DNA of 64,000 nt from CALDTK01 sp965213735. GTDB taxonomy: Bacteria; Bacteroidota; Bacteroidia; Chitinophagales; Saprospiraceae. A model generated the notes under the pieces. That model did no database searches. It was not told the origin of the DNA and worked only from the letters and a program-made list of their open reading frames with translations. Shown piece after piece: positions 52,681 through 61,136 of this stretch. The stretch lies in contig CBDCAB010000005.1 in the NCBI GenBank assembly GCA_965213735.1, positions 1,550,001 through 1,614,000 of the forward strand. Reading direction: 5' to 3'. The translations under genes were made by a program, and so were the position numbers. Within the stretch, counting starts at the first letter, position 1, and each line of letters begins with the position of its first letter.

Positions 52681-53469
52681 ATGGGAATTGTTGATTTTTC
52701 CTCGCTGTGTGTTCTCTCACTTACTCTAAGTATAGCCGCTATTGCTTTACCTTTCTTCACAGATACGGGGAGCAATAAACTTGCAGCGCAAATAAAGCTT
52801 CTTAAAGATAAACTTTCTCCCGGACTCCCCTCTAAAGGTAGAACGCGACACCTTTATTCAAACCTTGAAAACACTAAGCTTTTGATTATTAATGAGTATG
52901 AAAATTACTTTCGTATTCCTGTTTTAATAACTAGACATAGGTTTTGGTATGATGGAACCTTGTTTTGTAGTTGCGTATACATCTCCTTACTACTTATACT
53001 TACTATGATGATAAAGTATACCATAAGCGGCGGCGAATTATTTGGGGGCACAATTGACACCCTGCTACTTCAACATGTTGTATTATCACTTCCTATTGGG
53101 TATTTACTATCCTTAGCGGCTGTCACGGGGCAATCATCCTACTATCAGCAATATGAGACACGACATGGCAAAGTTGATCGCCCTCGAAAGTTTTGGAGTG
53201 TTGGCTTTAGTGTATCCGTGTTTGTATTAGTATCGGTAATTATGCATAAAACTGAGCTAGATTCAAAAATTTCTCATTTAGTCTTCTTTCTGGACCATAA
53301 TTTTATGGCAGTGGTTTGTCTATGTATAAGCCTTGTTATTTGGATTCAGTCTTCTCGATTTCAATATAAACAGAACTCAAGAGTATTTGATCTATCATAT
53401 TCTGCACATCTGCACTTGAAGTATGATGTTTTAACTAAGGATATACTATCTAATCAGTCTCGATTCTAG
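52681..53469 (+). CDS. Multi-pass membrane protein of unknown function
   Basis: 262 residues. Membrane segments near 8-26, 98-115, 130-152, 170-187 and 203-221, with a soluble loop between the first and second (about 27-95; AAQIKLLKDKLSPG, LENTKLLIINEYENYF). Low GC compared with the neighbours on both sides, a sign of foreign origin. It appears to form a two-gene unit with the frame-shifted gene upstream. Such a soluble-plus-membrane pair is seen in some defence and toxin systems, but no family is recognised and the role is unknown. Confidence 0.6.
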   Translation: MGIVDFSSLCVLSLTLSIAAIALPFFTDTGSNKLAAQIKLLKDKLSPGLPSKGRTRHLYSNLENTKLLIINEYENYFRIPVLITRHRFWYDGTLFCSCVYISLLLILTMMIKYTISGGELFGGTIDTLLLQHVVLSLPIGYLLSLAAVTGQSSYYQQYETRHGKVDRPRKFWSVGFSVSVFVLVSVIMHKTELDSKISHLVFFLDHNFMAVVCLCISLVIWIQSSRFQYKQNSRVFDLSYSAHLHLKYDVLTKDILSNQSRF

Positions 53470-53502
53470 GAGCTGCACCTTCTTGTGGCTGACTAGTTAT
53501 TC

Positions 53503-53627
53503 CTAAACAGCCCCTGCCATTTCTCGCAGCTCATCACCTACTGCGGCCCGGTATACACGCAGCATATCCGTTGACGCCCATCCTACGAGCTTCTGGATCA
53601 CTACCGGCGGCGTCCGTGTAACAGCCC
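53503..53627 (-). pseudogene. C-terminal remnant of a tyrosine recombinase
   Basis: About 40 codons open to an upstream stop: GAVTRTPPVVIQKLVGWAST, then DMLRVYRAAVGDELREMAGA and stop. This resembles the end of phage-type integrases, where an I-x-K-x-L-G-H/W-x-S block is followed by the Tyr nucleophile (here RVY). The catalytic Arg boxes are missing, so it is dead. It sits at the hutG-side edge of the island. The call rests on a short motif. Confidence 0.45.
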
Positions 53628-53670
53628 CTCAATAGATTGGACTTGACTCTAGTTGCTAATTTGCAATTCC

Positions 53671-53790
53671 ATGAGCGACAAACGCTCTAAGCGCACCTTC
53701 ACCACTGAGCAAAAGCTGGCGATTCTCGCTGAGGCCGCTGACAAGAGCGTCACTGTAACCCTCGACAAGCACGCCACCTTCGCAGACCAA
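53671..53790 (+). pseudogene. 5' fragment of an IS3-type orfA transposase gene
   Basis: Encodes MSDKRSKRTFTTEQKLAILA, then EAADKSVTVTLDKHA, the N-terminal HTH of IS3/IS911-like OrfA proteins. It is cut at about 53778, where a remnant of the convergent hypothetical's 3' end (FADQIELIF) begins and leads straight into the hutG 3' end. No other part of the IS is seen. Confidence 0.6.
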
Positions 53791-53832
53791 ATAGAGCTAA
53801 TATTTCGCAACCAGCAGCCCCCTCACATCCCC

Positions 53833-54789
53833 TCAGCTAAGTGCTCGATATTTAACATTAGCCAGCACAAATTCCGCAACTAAACGCGCCGCAAGCCGAG
53901 CCGTACGATCATCAATATCATAAGTGGGATTAGTCTCGGCAACATCGAATCCGCGCACTTTGCCCGTACTCACCAGCTGCTGCACCAACTTCCTGACACT
54001 ACTCACCTCCAGACCTTGCACGCCGGGTGCACTTACTCCAGGACTGGTCGCTGCCGCAAAGCCATCCATATCTACCGTCACGTACAGCGACTTACAGCTT
54101 TCGCTAAGTCTCGTTAGCTCTTGTACTCCTCTCTCCACTGCTGATTCGAGAAGTACGTGTTTGGCGCCAAGCTGAGCTGCCCTGCCAAACAGGGAAGCCG
54201 TGTTGGCCTGTTGTTGCGCACCCAAACACAGGTAGAGAAAAGGCTCACTGTTCTCGGAATTCAAGGCGTGAATGAGTGAAAAAGGAGTACCCGAATTAGG
54301 CCCCCCATCGAGTGGGCGACAATCGAGGTGAGCATCAAAATTGACGACTCCAAGTGGCCGCTGCACCGCTTTGTGTAGACCCAAATAATGTCCAGCAGCA
54401 AGATCATGCCCACCACCCAACACCACCGTCAGGTAGCCGGCTCGACTGGCGCGTTCTACCGTATCAGCCAGCTGCTTCAGCGCGTCGTAGAGTGCTGCCC
54501 CACGATCGAGCACCACATCACCTAGGTCGAGCACCAGCGCATTCTGGCCATACCAGGGCGTGCGGGCCAAGTGCCTACGAATAGCTGCCGGACCTTCAGC
54601 TGCACCCGTACGTCCCTTGTTGAGTCGCACCCCTTCATCGACTGCATAGCCAATAATCGCTAATCCCAATTGCCTCGGCTTCAACTTAGGCAGCTCCTCT
54701 CCAGGCTCAATAGGGCGCACACATTGGTACCAGTAAGCCCTATCCTCATCCGTTTCACGACCTGTCCAGTTAGCAGAATGTTTAAGCAT
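53833..54789 (-). CDS. hutG: Formimidoylglutamase
   Basis: Last step of histidine degradation: N-formimidoyl-L-glutamate to glutamate and formamide. 318 residues, arginase/agmatinase fold. Manganese ligands are visible in GGGHDLAAGH, VNFDAHLDCRPLDGGPNSGT and VTVDMDGFA. The start overlaps the end of hutI by 8 bp. Partial copies of its 3' end lie at 45096, 46111 and 47128, so this end is a repeated insertion point. Part of hutH-hutU-hutI-hutG. Confidence 0.92.
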   Translation of the reverse strand: MLKHSANWTGRETDEDRAYWYQCVRPIEPGEELPKLKPRQLGLAIIGYAVDEGVRLNKGRTGAAEGPAAIRRHLARTPWYGQNALVLDLGDVVLDRGAALYDALKQLADTVERASRAGYLTVVLGGGHDLAAGHYLGLHKAVQRPLGVVNFDAHLDCRPLDGGPNSGTPFSLIHALNSENSEPFLYLCLGAQQQANTASLFGRAAQLGAKHVLLESAVERGVQELTRLSESCKSLYVTVDMDGFAAATSPGVSAPGVQGLEVSSVRKLVQQLVSTGKVRGFDVAETNPTYDIDDRTARLAARLVAEFVLANVKYRALS

Positions 54790-56035
54790 CAGGTGGAGTG
54801 TGTTGTGGTTGAATAATTAGCGGACGCATGGCTCCCATATACCACGTGATGTCGCGGTAATCAGCAGTTGGCCACACGCTAATGTCGGCCCGTTGGCCAG
54901 GTGCAAGGCTGCCGCGATCACTACAGCTAAGTGCACGTGCGGCGCGGGTGCTTAGAGCTGCGAGCACTTCGGCATTTGTAAGTTTTTCAAAGGTCGCCAA
55001 TGTGCATGCTTGCGCCAAAACCTGGCCTTGCGGTGCTGAACCAGGATTCCAATCGCTTGCAATAGCGAGACAGGCGCCCGCATCGAGTAGTCGGCGAGCA
55101 GGTGCAAAGGGTTCGCCCAAACCGATCGAGGCACCAGGAAGAGCCACCGCCACCGTATCTGCTGTAGCTAAAGCAGCTATTGAAGTAGCATCGCTATGCT
55201 CAAGGTGATCGACACTTGCAGCACCAAGTTCTACAGCAAGTTGAGCTCCTCCCGCAGTAAACTGATCACCATGCAAAGTCAAATCGAAGTGGTGATCCTT
55301 GGCCTTTCGTAAATAGGCTGCAAGGGGCTCGCCCCAAAAGGCACTCGGTTCTGCAAAAGCATCGATCCGCGTTGTCAATTGCTCGGCTCGCAACTTGGGA
55401 AACAGCTCTTCGGCAAGTAATTGCAGGTAGCGCTCAGGTTGGCCTGCAAACTCCTGTGGACATACGTGGGCTGCCAGGCAGGTCGTCACCACGTTTATAC
55501 CCTGAGCTTCGGCTGCTGCTCGCATAATCAATCGCAGATGGCGCAGCTCTTCCTCTACACTCAATCCATAGCCACTTTTACACTCGACAGTGGTTATGCC
55601 TTGCAGCCGCAGCTCGCCTAGTCGCTGCTGCATGTTCGACAGTAGGACCTCATCGCTAGCCGCCCGCGTCTGGGCTACGGTAGATTTTATACCGCCACCC
55701 GCCGCGGCCATTTCTAAGTAGGTCGCACCACTGTTGCGAAGCGCAAAGTCTTGCGCCCGCGAGCCGGCCCAGCACAGGTGCGTATGACAGTCGATGAGGC
55801 CGGGGAGTAGGGTAGCGGGCCAAGCGTAGTTAACGCGCTTGGCTTCAGGATAAGCCGCGGCCAGTTCAGCATAATTGCCTAAAGCTTTCACTTCACCACC
55901 CTGATTGACGGCTCCGTCTACCAGCAGGCCAGCTTCCTGGAGCACCTGTAATTGGTCATCTGAGATGCTGCCGCGTGCAGGCAGGCCCGCCATCGGGAGC
56001 GCCTGATCAAAAGGCCCGTGTAAACTCAGATTCAT
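54782..56035 (-). CDS. hutI: Imidazolonepropionase
   Basis: Third step of histidine degradation: opens imidazolone-propionate to formimidoylglutamate. 417 residues of the amidohydrolase fold: metal ligands in LIDCHTHLCWAGSR, TLHGDQFTAGGAQLA, VDHLEHSD and ASDWNPGSAP. It overlaps hutU by 4 bp (ATGA) and hutG by 8 bp, so translation is coupled along the operon. Confidence 0.95.
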   Translation of the reverse strand: MNLSLHGPFDQALPMAGLPARGSISDDQLQVLQEAGLLVDGAVNQGGEVKALGNYAELAAAYPEAKRVNYAWPATLLPGLIDCHTHLCWAGSRAQDFALRNSGATYLEMAAAGGGIKSTVAQTRAASDEVLLSNMQQRLGELRLQGITTVECKSGYGLSVEEELRHLRLIMRAAAEAQGINVVTTCLAAHVCPQEFAGQPERYLQLLAEELFPKLRAEQLTTRIDAFAEPSAFWGEPLAAYLRKAKDHHFDLTLHGDQFTAGGAQLAVELGAASVDHLEHSDATSIAALATADTVAVALPGASIGLGEPFAPARRLLDAGACLAIASDWNPGSAPQGQVLAQACTLATFEKLTNAEVLAALSTRAARALSCSDRGSLAPGQRADISVWPTADYRDITWYMGAMRPLIIQPQHTPPDA

Positions 56036-57723
56036 ACCAATAATTCGAAACGCTCACCAGTCTCAGTCGCCACTTCATAGCCTGCATCGTGGTGGCGGTA
56101 CACACCGAGTGCAGGGTCGTTGTGGAGCACACGTTTGAGGCAGCGCGCGGCACGATCCGTGCCATCAGCCAGCACTACCATGCCCGAGTGCTGGGAATAG
56201 CCCATACCCACACCTCCGCCATGGTGAAAACTTACCCACGTCGCTCCACCCGCAGTATTGGCCATCAGGTTGAGCAGTGGCCAGTCGCTGACCGCATCAG
56301 AGCCATCCTTCATAGCTTCTGTTTCGCGATTGGGACTGGCTACAGAGCCGCAGTCGAGGTGGTCGCGGCCAATGGCAATAGGGGCACTGACTTTTCCAGT
56401 CTTGACGAGATCGTTGAACAGCAACCCAGCCTTCTCACGCTCGCCCATTCCCAACCAGCAAATCCGACACGGAAGCCCTTGAAAAGCTACACGCTCTCGC
56501 GCTGCACGCAACCACCGAATCATGGATTCATGGTGCGGGAATAACTCAATCAAAGCTTCGTCGGTGGTGAAGATATCTTCCGGTTTTCCCGAAAGGGCAG
56601 CCCAACGAAACGGTCCGCGTCCTTCACAGAATTGCGGTCGGATGTAGGCAGGCACAAAACCAGGAAAATCAAAGCCGTTCGGCTCCCCACCACGCTTTGC
56701 AAATTCGCGCAAGTTGTTGCCGTAATCAAAGGTTTTAGCGCCCTGTTTCTGCAGCTCGAGCATCAGCCCGACATGCCTTGCCATCGAGGCGTAGCTTTTT
56801 TCGAGGTAAGCATCGGGATCTTGTTCGCGTAAGGCTTCAGCATCAGCCAAACTCATATGCGCGGGCACATAGCCATGTAAGGGATCGTGCGCTGAAGTTT
56901 GATCAGTTAGGACATCGGGCACTATCCCATTATCCATGAGCTTCTCGAGTAGGTCGCCTGCATCACCAACCCATCCGATGCTGATCGCATTTTTTTCCTC
57001 TTTCGCCTTCAGTGCCCAGTCGCGCGCCTCCTCGTAAGAGTGGGTCATCCTGTCGAGGTAGCGGGTGTCAATTCGCTTTTGAATGCGCGCAGGATCAACA
57101 TCAGCTGCCAAAAATGTAGCGCCGTTGAGTGTAGCTGCCAGCGGCTGAGCGCCTCCCATACCACCGAGGCCTGCCGTCACGACGAGTTTTCCCGCAAGGG
57201 AGCCACCAAAATGCTGGCGGGCGCACTCGGCAAAGGTCTCGTAAGTGCCCTGCAAGATGCCTTGGGTGCCAATATAAATCCACGAACCAGCCGTCATTTG
57301 GCCATACATCATCAGGCCATCAGCTTTCAGCTTTTCGAAATGCTCCCAGTTGGCCCAGTGCGGCACGAGGTTAGAATTAGCAATCAAGACGCGAGGCGCT
57401 TCAGGATGCGTGCGCACCTTGCCGACGGGTTTGCCGCTTTGCACGAGCAGACTTTCATCCTCCTCGAGTTCGAGGAGCAACTCCACAATCCGCCGCGCGG
57501 CTGCAGGATTGCGCGCCGCCTGACCTGTACCTCCGTACACAACGAGTCGAGCAGGATCTTCGGCGACTTCAGCATCGAGGTTGTTGAGAAACATGCGCAA
57601 CACGGCCTCAGTCTGCCATGATTTGCAGTTGAGCTCATTTCCTCGCGGCGCCTTGTAATGCGGATGAGCTGCATGCTTGGCGATAAATGCTTCGGCTTTG
57701 GTTGGAGTGGCTGTGGTGGACAT
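56032..57723 (-). CDS. hutU: Urocanate hydratase
   Basis: Second step of histidine degradation: urocanate to imidazolone-propionate, with bound NAD. 563 residues, standard length. Blocks: VVYGGTGQAARNPAA, GQMTAGSWIYIGTQGILQGT, GLGGMGGAQPLAATLNGATF (NAD site), GLPCRICWLGMGEREKAGL (active-site Cys region) and the glycine-rich HHGGGVGMGYSQHSGMVV. The ATG is next to a 245-bp repeat tract that separates it from hutH. Confidence 0.96.
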   Translation of the reverse strand: MSTTATPTKAEAFIAKHAAHPHYKAPRGNELNCKSWQTEAVLRMFLNNLDAEVAEDPARLVVYGGTGQAARNPAAARRIVELLLELEEDESLLVQSGKPVGKVRTHPEAPRVLIANSNLVPHWANWEHFEKLKADGLMMYGQMTAGSWIYIGTQGILQGTYETFAECARQHFGGSLAGKLVVTAGLGGMGGAQPLAATLNGATFLAADVDPARIQKRIDTRYLDRMTHSYEEARDWALKAKEEKNAISIGWVGDAGDLLEKLMDNGIVPDVLTDQTSAHDPLHGYVPAHMSLADAEALREQDPDAYLEKSYASMARHVGLMLELQKQGAKTFDYGNNLREFAKRGGEPNGFDFPGFVPAYIRPQFCEGRGPFRWAALSGKPEDIFTTDEALIELFPHHESMIRWLRAARERVAFQGLPCRICWLGMGEREKAGLLFNDLVKTGKVSAPIAIGRDHLDCGSVASPNRETEAMKDGSDAVSDWPLLNLMANTAGGATWVSFHHGGGVGMGYSQHSGMVVLADGTDRAARCLKRVLHNDPALGVYRHHDAGYEVATETGERFELLV

Positions 57724-57968
57724 AGTTGGTGTTGGGGGCTAGGTGCTGGGGGCGGTTAGGGAATGGTATCGCAAGGGTCGCAAAGGGAGGACGCAAGGAT
57801 CGCAAAGAGTGTTGGGTGCTGGGTGCTGGGTGTTGGGTGTTGGGTGCTGGGGGCGGTTAGGGAATGGTATCGCAAGGGTCGCAAAGGGAGGACGCAAGGA
57901 TCGCTAAGAGTGTTGGGTGCTGGGTGCTGGGTGCTGGGGGCTAGGTGTTGGGTGCTGGGGGCTGGGTG
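57724..57968 (+). repeat. Two 101-bp units with 7-bp repeats between hutH and hutU
   Basis: Two units (from about 57751 and 57852) share ggcggttagggaatggtatc, gcaagggtcgcaaagggagg and tracts of the heptamer gggtgct or gggtgtt. It lies inside an otherwise overlapping operon. Related 'ttgcgatacca' blocks occur at 31690-31800, and the heptamer at 19769. Confidence 0.85.
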
Positions 57969-57969
57969 C

Positions 57970-59469
57970 TTAAACCATCTCGCGCACGAGCGCAGTGCAT
58001 TGGGCAATGTCTTCTCCGAAGATGCGATCTTCTGTGGCGTGGGCTACCACTTCACGCACGCGCGCATGAAAGCTTTCGACTGCCTCACCAGAGCGGAGCG
58101 GGCGTTGAAAATCCAGGGCCTGAGCAGCACAAAGCAGTTCGATTCCGAGAATGTGCTCGAGGTTGCCGATGACCCGCAATAGCTTGCGAGCTCCAATGCT
58201 GCCCATGCTTACATGGTCTTCCTGACCCATTCCGGTAGGAATGCTATCAGCCGATGCGGGAAAACATTGAATCTTGTTTTCCGACACCAAGGCCGCCGCG
58301 GTATACTGCACAATCATAAAACCGGAGTCGAGTCCTGCATCTTTAACCAGCAGTTTAGGCACATTCGGATGTATTCCGAGCAGGCTCAGGTAGGTGCGTC
58401 GCTCGGAGATATTGCCGAGTTCGCTGGCTGCAAGGCAAGCGTAGTCAACAGGTAAGGCCATCGGCTGCCCGTGAAAGCTGCCTCCGCTGATGACTTCCTC
58501 CTGGCCCACGAGCACAGGATTGTCGGTCACCGAATTAAGTTCTGTAATGAGTATTTCCCGAAAATGCTGGTAAGCGTCATAGCTCGCTCCGTGCACCTGA
58601 GGCATGCAGCGCAATGAGTAAGGATCCTGCACCCGTTCGCAGTTAGCGTGCGCAGCCGGTATTTGACTGCCTGCTAGGTTTTGGCGAAAGCTGGCCGCTA
58701 CGTGCACCGCGCCCACATGAGGTCGCAAGGCGTGCAGGCGCTCATCGAATGGGGCAATCGAAGCTTGCAGCCCGTCAATCATCATCGCACCAATCAGGTT
58801 GGCTTTGGCAAGGCAATTCCCCAAACGCGCGGCTGCTTGCACGCTGTGGGCGGTAATAAATTGAGTGCCGTTAATGAGCGCGAGCCCGTCCTTGGGGCCC
58901 AGGTGAAGCGGCTCTAGCTGGTGGTGCTGAAGTACAGCTGCTGTAGGCGTCTTTTCTCTGCTTTCGCCAAAACCCAACACATATCCCTCGCCAATCAGCG
59001 GTAAAAACAGGTGCGAAAGGGGAGCTAAATCTCCAGAAGCTCCCACACTCCCCTGGCTGGGCACTACAGGGGTATAGCCTTGCTCGAGCAGCCACAAGAT
59101 GCGATCTATGACTGCTGGAGTAATGCCGCTCGCGCCCTGGCAGAGGCCGTGCAGCTTGAGCACGAGCATGAGTCGGGCAAGTTCTGCTTCAATGGGAGGC
59201 CCAACGCCGACGCTATGGCTCTTCAGCAACTTTTCTTGCAGTACTCCCCGCTGCTCCTGGGCAATTATGGTTGCACAAAGCGGTCCGAAGCCCGTGTTGA
59301 TGCCGTAGCTCGCCGAATTCGACGAGGCAATGGCTTCGATTTGAGCATGCGCATCGTGAAGGCGCTGGCGAGCACGAGTCGATACTTCAGCGGAGACTGT
59401 CTTGCGTACGATGGCAAGGGCGAGTTCGGGGCTTAACTTATCCTCGCCGTAATGAAAGGGCTTTGACAC
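57970..59469 (-). CDS. hutH: Histidine ammonia-lyase
   Basis: First step of histidine degradation: histidine to urocanate and ammonia. 499 residues. The MIO cofactor forms from Ala144-Ser145-Gly146 in GSVGASGDLAPLSHL; Tyr55 in YGINTGFG is the catalytic Tyr. QDPYSLRCMPQVHGA and GSFHGQPMAL are further family blocks. First gene of the hut operon; its start overlaps that of the divergent TRIC-family gene by 7 bp. Confidence 0.95.
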   Translation of the reverse strand: MSKPFHYGEDKLSPELALAIVRKTVSAEVSTRARQRLHDAHAQIEAIASSNSASYGINTGFGPLCATIIAQEQRGVLQEKLLKSHSVGVGPPIEAELARLMLVLKLHGLCQGASGITPAVIDRILWLLEQGYTPVVPSQGSVGASGDLAPLSHLFLPLIGEGYVLGFGESREKTPTAAVLQHHQLEPLHLGPKDGLALINGTQFITAHSVQAAARLGNCLAKANLIGAMMIDGLQASIAPFDERLHALRPHVGAVHVAASFRQNLAGSQIPAAHANCERVQDPYSLRCMPQVHGASYDAYQHFREILITELNSVTDNPVLVGQEEVISGGSFHGQPMALPVDYACLAASELGNISERRTYLSLLGIHPNVPKLLVKDAGLDSGFMIVQYTAAALVSENKIQCFPASADSIPTGMGQEDHVSMGSIGARKLLRVIGNLEHILGIELLCAAQALDFQRPLRSGEAVESFHARVREVVAHATEDRIFGEDIAQCTALVREMV

Positions 59470-60137
59470 GGCTGCAAATTAGCAAGCCTTCGCTACCAGT
59501 GTCACCCAAAGCACGTACCTACGCCCCAGTGAGTGTGACATTACTGATCGACATCGCCGGCACGCTCGTGTTTGCCATTAGCGGAGTGGTGACCGCCATC
59601 GAGCGTAAGTTCGACCTGGTAGGTGCAACCGTGGTAGGATTTGTGACGGCAGTGGGAGGCGGTACGCTGCGCGATGTGCTGCTCGGTATCACACCGGTAG
59701 GATGGATGCTCAACCTGACCTATATCTACCTGATAGCGCTAGCCGTACCTATATCTTATCTCGGTCTGCACCTCTTGCGCAAGTTGCGACGCAGCATGTT
59801 CATGTTTGATACCTTAGGCATTGGCTTATTTACTGTACTTGGAGTCGAAAAGACACTTCAGCTGGGTCTGTCGCCGGTGGTTGCGGTGATGATGGGAGTA
59901 GTCTCGGCTGCTTTTGGAGGAGTAATTCGCGATATATTATGCGGAGAGATACCGCTCATTTTTCGTAGAGAAATATATGCGACGGCATGTCTGGCCGGAG
60001 GTGTGGTGTATTTGCTGGCAGAATCGCTCAGCGCGAGCCGCGACATCAACCTTGCCATAGCCATCGGAGTAGTAATTATTATCCGCTACTGCTCCATCAG
60101 ATTTGGCTGGCACCTTAGTGTTCGGCCTTTGGAGTAG
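59463..60137 (+). CDS. TRIC/UPF0126-family membrane protein (YicG-like)
   Basis: 224 residues with about seven hydrophobic segments in two homologous halves. Each half has the family glycine motif: VGGGTLRDVLLG and FGGVIRDILCG. Prokaryotic members form trimeric cation channels. The start is uncertain: TTG 59463 adds about 22 hydrophilic residues; GTG at 59499, 59529 or 59535 would begin nearer the first helix. The 3' end overlaps the convergent secreted-protein gene. Confidence 0.8.
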   Translation: MTRLQISKPSLPVSPKARTYAPVSVTLLIDIAGTLVFAISGVVTAIERKFDLVGATVVGFVTAVGGGTLRDVLLGITPVGWMLNLTYIYLIALAVPISYLGLHLLRKLRRSMFMFDTLGIGLFTVLGVEKTLQLGLSPVVAVMMGVVSAAFGGVIRDILCGEIPLIFRREIYATACLAGGVVYLLAESLSASRDINLAIAIGVVIIIRYCSIRFGWHLSVRPLE

Positions 60138-60786
60138 TTGCAACCTCTACCAGTTGCGCAAAATCAAGTAAAACGTTGCCGCTGTAATACTCTCCATCAC
60201 CGCAATGTTCTGCAAATATATAAATATAATGGGCATTAATAGTTGCGGTAAACTGAAATGTTACGTCTTGCCATTCACTATAGTCGACTAGAAAAGGTTC
60301 ATTCATCATGTGGTGTGCGTTGGCCGAGCAGAAATCTGTAGAAAAATAGATAGCCAAACATACAGGAGTCTGGTAATTAATATTCTCGTGAGTTCTACGA
60401 CTTGCCGAAATGTAGGATAAGGTTTTCTTTAAGTCTACGAAAAAAGAATAGCGTTTGCCAATTTGGAGCGGCGAGCTGAGCCGTTGTGAAACGCCTTCAA
60501 TGGTGCCATTATCTCGTGCGACCATTCCAAGAAAAGTCGCGCCATGAGTTGGTTGTTCTCTAACCTCAAAGTATTCAGTATCTGCGCTGTGCACGTCGAC
60601 AGGAGACTCAGTACTGATATTGCAATCGTACCAGTCCTGCGGACCTCTACCTTGAGCGGGCATGCCTTCAAATGAGCCATTTCTAAGCAAATTGTCTTGT
60701 GCAAATGCAGGCCACCCTAAACCCAAACTGCCGACCAATAACACAGCAGCCAAGGCTTGATGCCGATCAATAAGGTTGTAAATCAT
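60115..60786 (-). CDS. Secreted protein with carbohydrate-binding-like fold
   Basis: 223 residues from ATG 60786. A signal peptide (LAAVLLVGSLGLGWPAFAQ) is followed by a beta-sandwich-like domain: NLLRNGSFEGMP...PQDWYDC is the usual opening of CBM-like or 'NPCBM/galactose-binding' domains, then GKRYSFFVDLKKTLSYI. No T9SS domain. An ATG at 60798 overlaps the stop of the orphan xylA end, which suggests this gene was once directly downstream of xylA. Confidence 0.6.
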   Translation of the reverse strand: MIYNLIDRHQALAAVLLVGSLGLGWPAFAQDNLLRNGSFEGMPAQGRGPQDWYDCNISTESPVDVHSADTEYFEVREQPTHGATFLGMVARDNGTIEGVSQRLSSPLQIGKRYSFFVDLKKTLSYISASRRTHENINYQTPVCLAIYFSTDFCSANAHHMMNEPFLVDYSEWQDVTFQFTATINAHYIYIFAEHCGDGEYYSGNVLLDFAQLVEVATTPKAEH

Positions 60787-60790
60787 AGGC

Positions 60791-60901
60791 TTAAACATAC
60801 CTCCCCACCACATTTTCAGCCCATTCCTGCCGCCCGCTGATGGCACCAATGTCTCCACCCGCAAGTTGGGCAAGCGAGGCTAAGTCCAATTGGCCCGCCG
60901 C
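60791..60901 (-). repeat. Orphan 111-bp copy of the xylA 3' end
   Basis: Identical to 63549-63659 but for one base (gatggcacc here, gatggcagc there). It encodes the last ~36 residues of xylose isomerase (GQLDLASLAQLAGGDIGAIS, then GRQEWAENVVGRYV) and the stop. Homology ends sharply at 60901. It marks the left border of a 2.65-kb insertion. Confidence 0.93.
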
Positions 60902-60914
60902 TCGATGAGCAACT

Positions 60915-61132
60915 GGGCCTGTGATCGTTTTGAGTAGTTGGCTAGTCGGCCTGCTTTTCGCTACTCTCCGTCTTGCCTGAGTGATGGCGGGGTGGCTCAT
61001 CACGCAGGGCTCTGACGTGGTGAAGTGGGTCGGAGCTGTATGCCTTTCGTGACACCGTGAGGGGCTTGCTGTGGATCTTCTCGTAGCGTTTGTAGAAGGT
61101 TTCAAGCCGAGCGCGGGCGGCTTCGGTCATAG
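60915..61132 (-). repeat. 218-bp direct repeat, copy 1 (partner at 61612-61829)
   Basis: The two copies lie 697 bp apart and differ at about two bases. Each contains one complete 62-codon gene. They flank ~480 bp holding the small gene at 61137-61319. Confidence 0.92.
60942..61130 (-). CDS. Small basic protein, copy 1
   Basis: 62 residues: MTEAARARLETFYKRYEKIH, then SKPLTVSRKAYSSDPLHHVR and a hydrophilic end. Basic and helical at the start; no family recognised. It starts 6 bp after the stop of the small gene at 61137, so the two look like an operon. The identical protein is encoded again at 61639-61827. Exact conservation between copies reflects the recent duplication. Confidence 0.5.
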   Translation of the reverse strand: MTEAARARLETFYKRYEKIHSKPLTVSRKAYSSDPLHHVRALRDEPPRHHSGKTESSEKQAD

Positions 61133-61136
61133 CTGA

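Noticed and set aside
60791..61105. Frame joining the orphan xylA end to upstream sequence (104 codons)
   Set aside because: An accident of the insertion border; the upstream part is out of frame with the 62-residue gene it overlaps.
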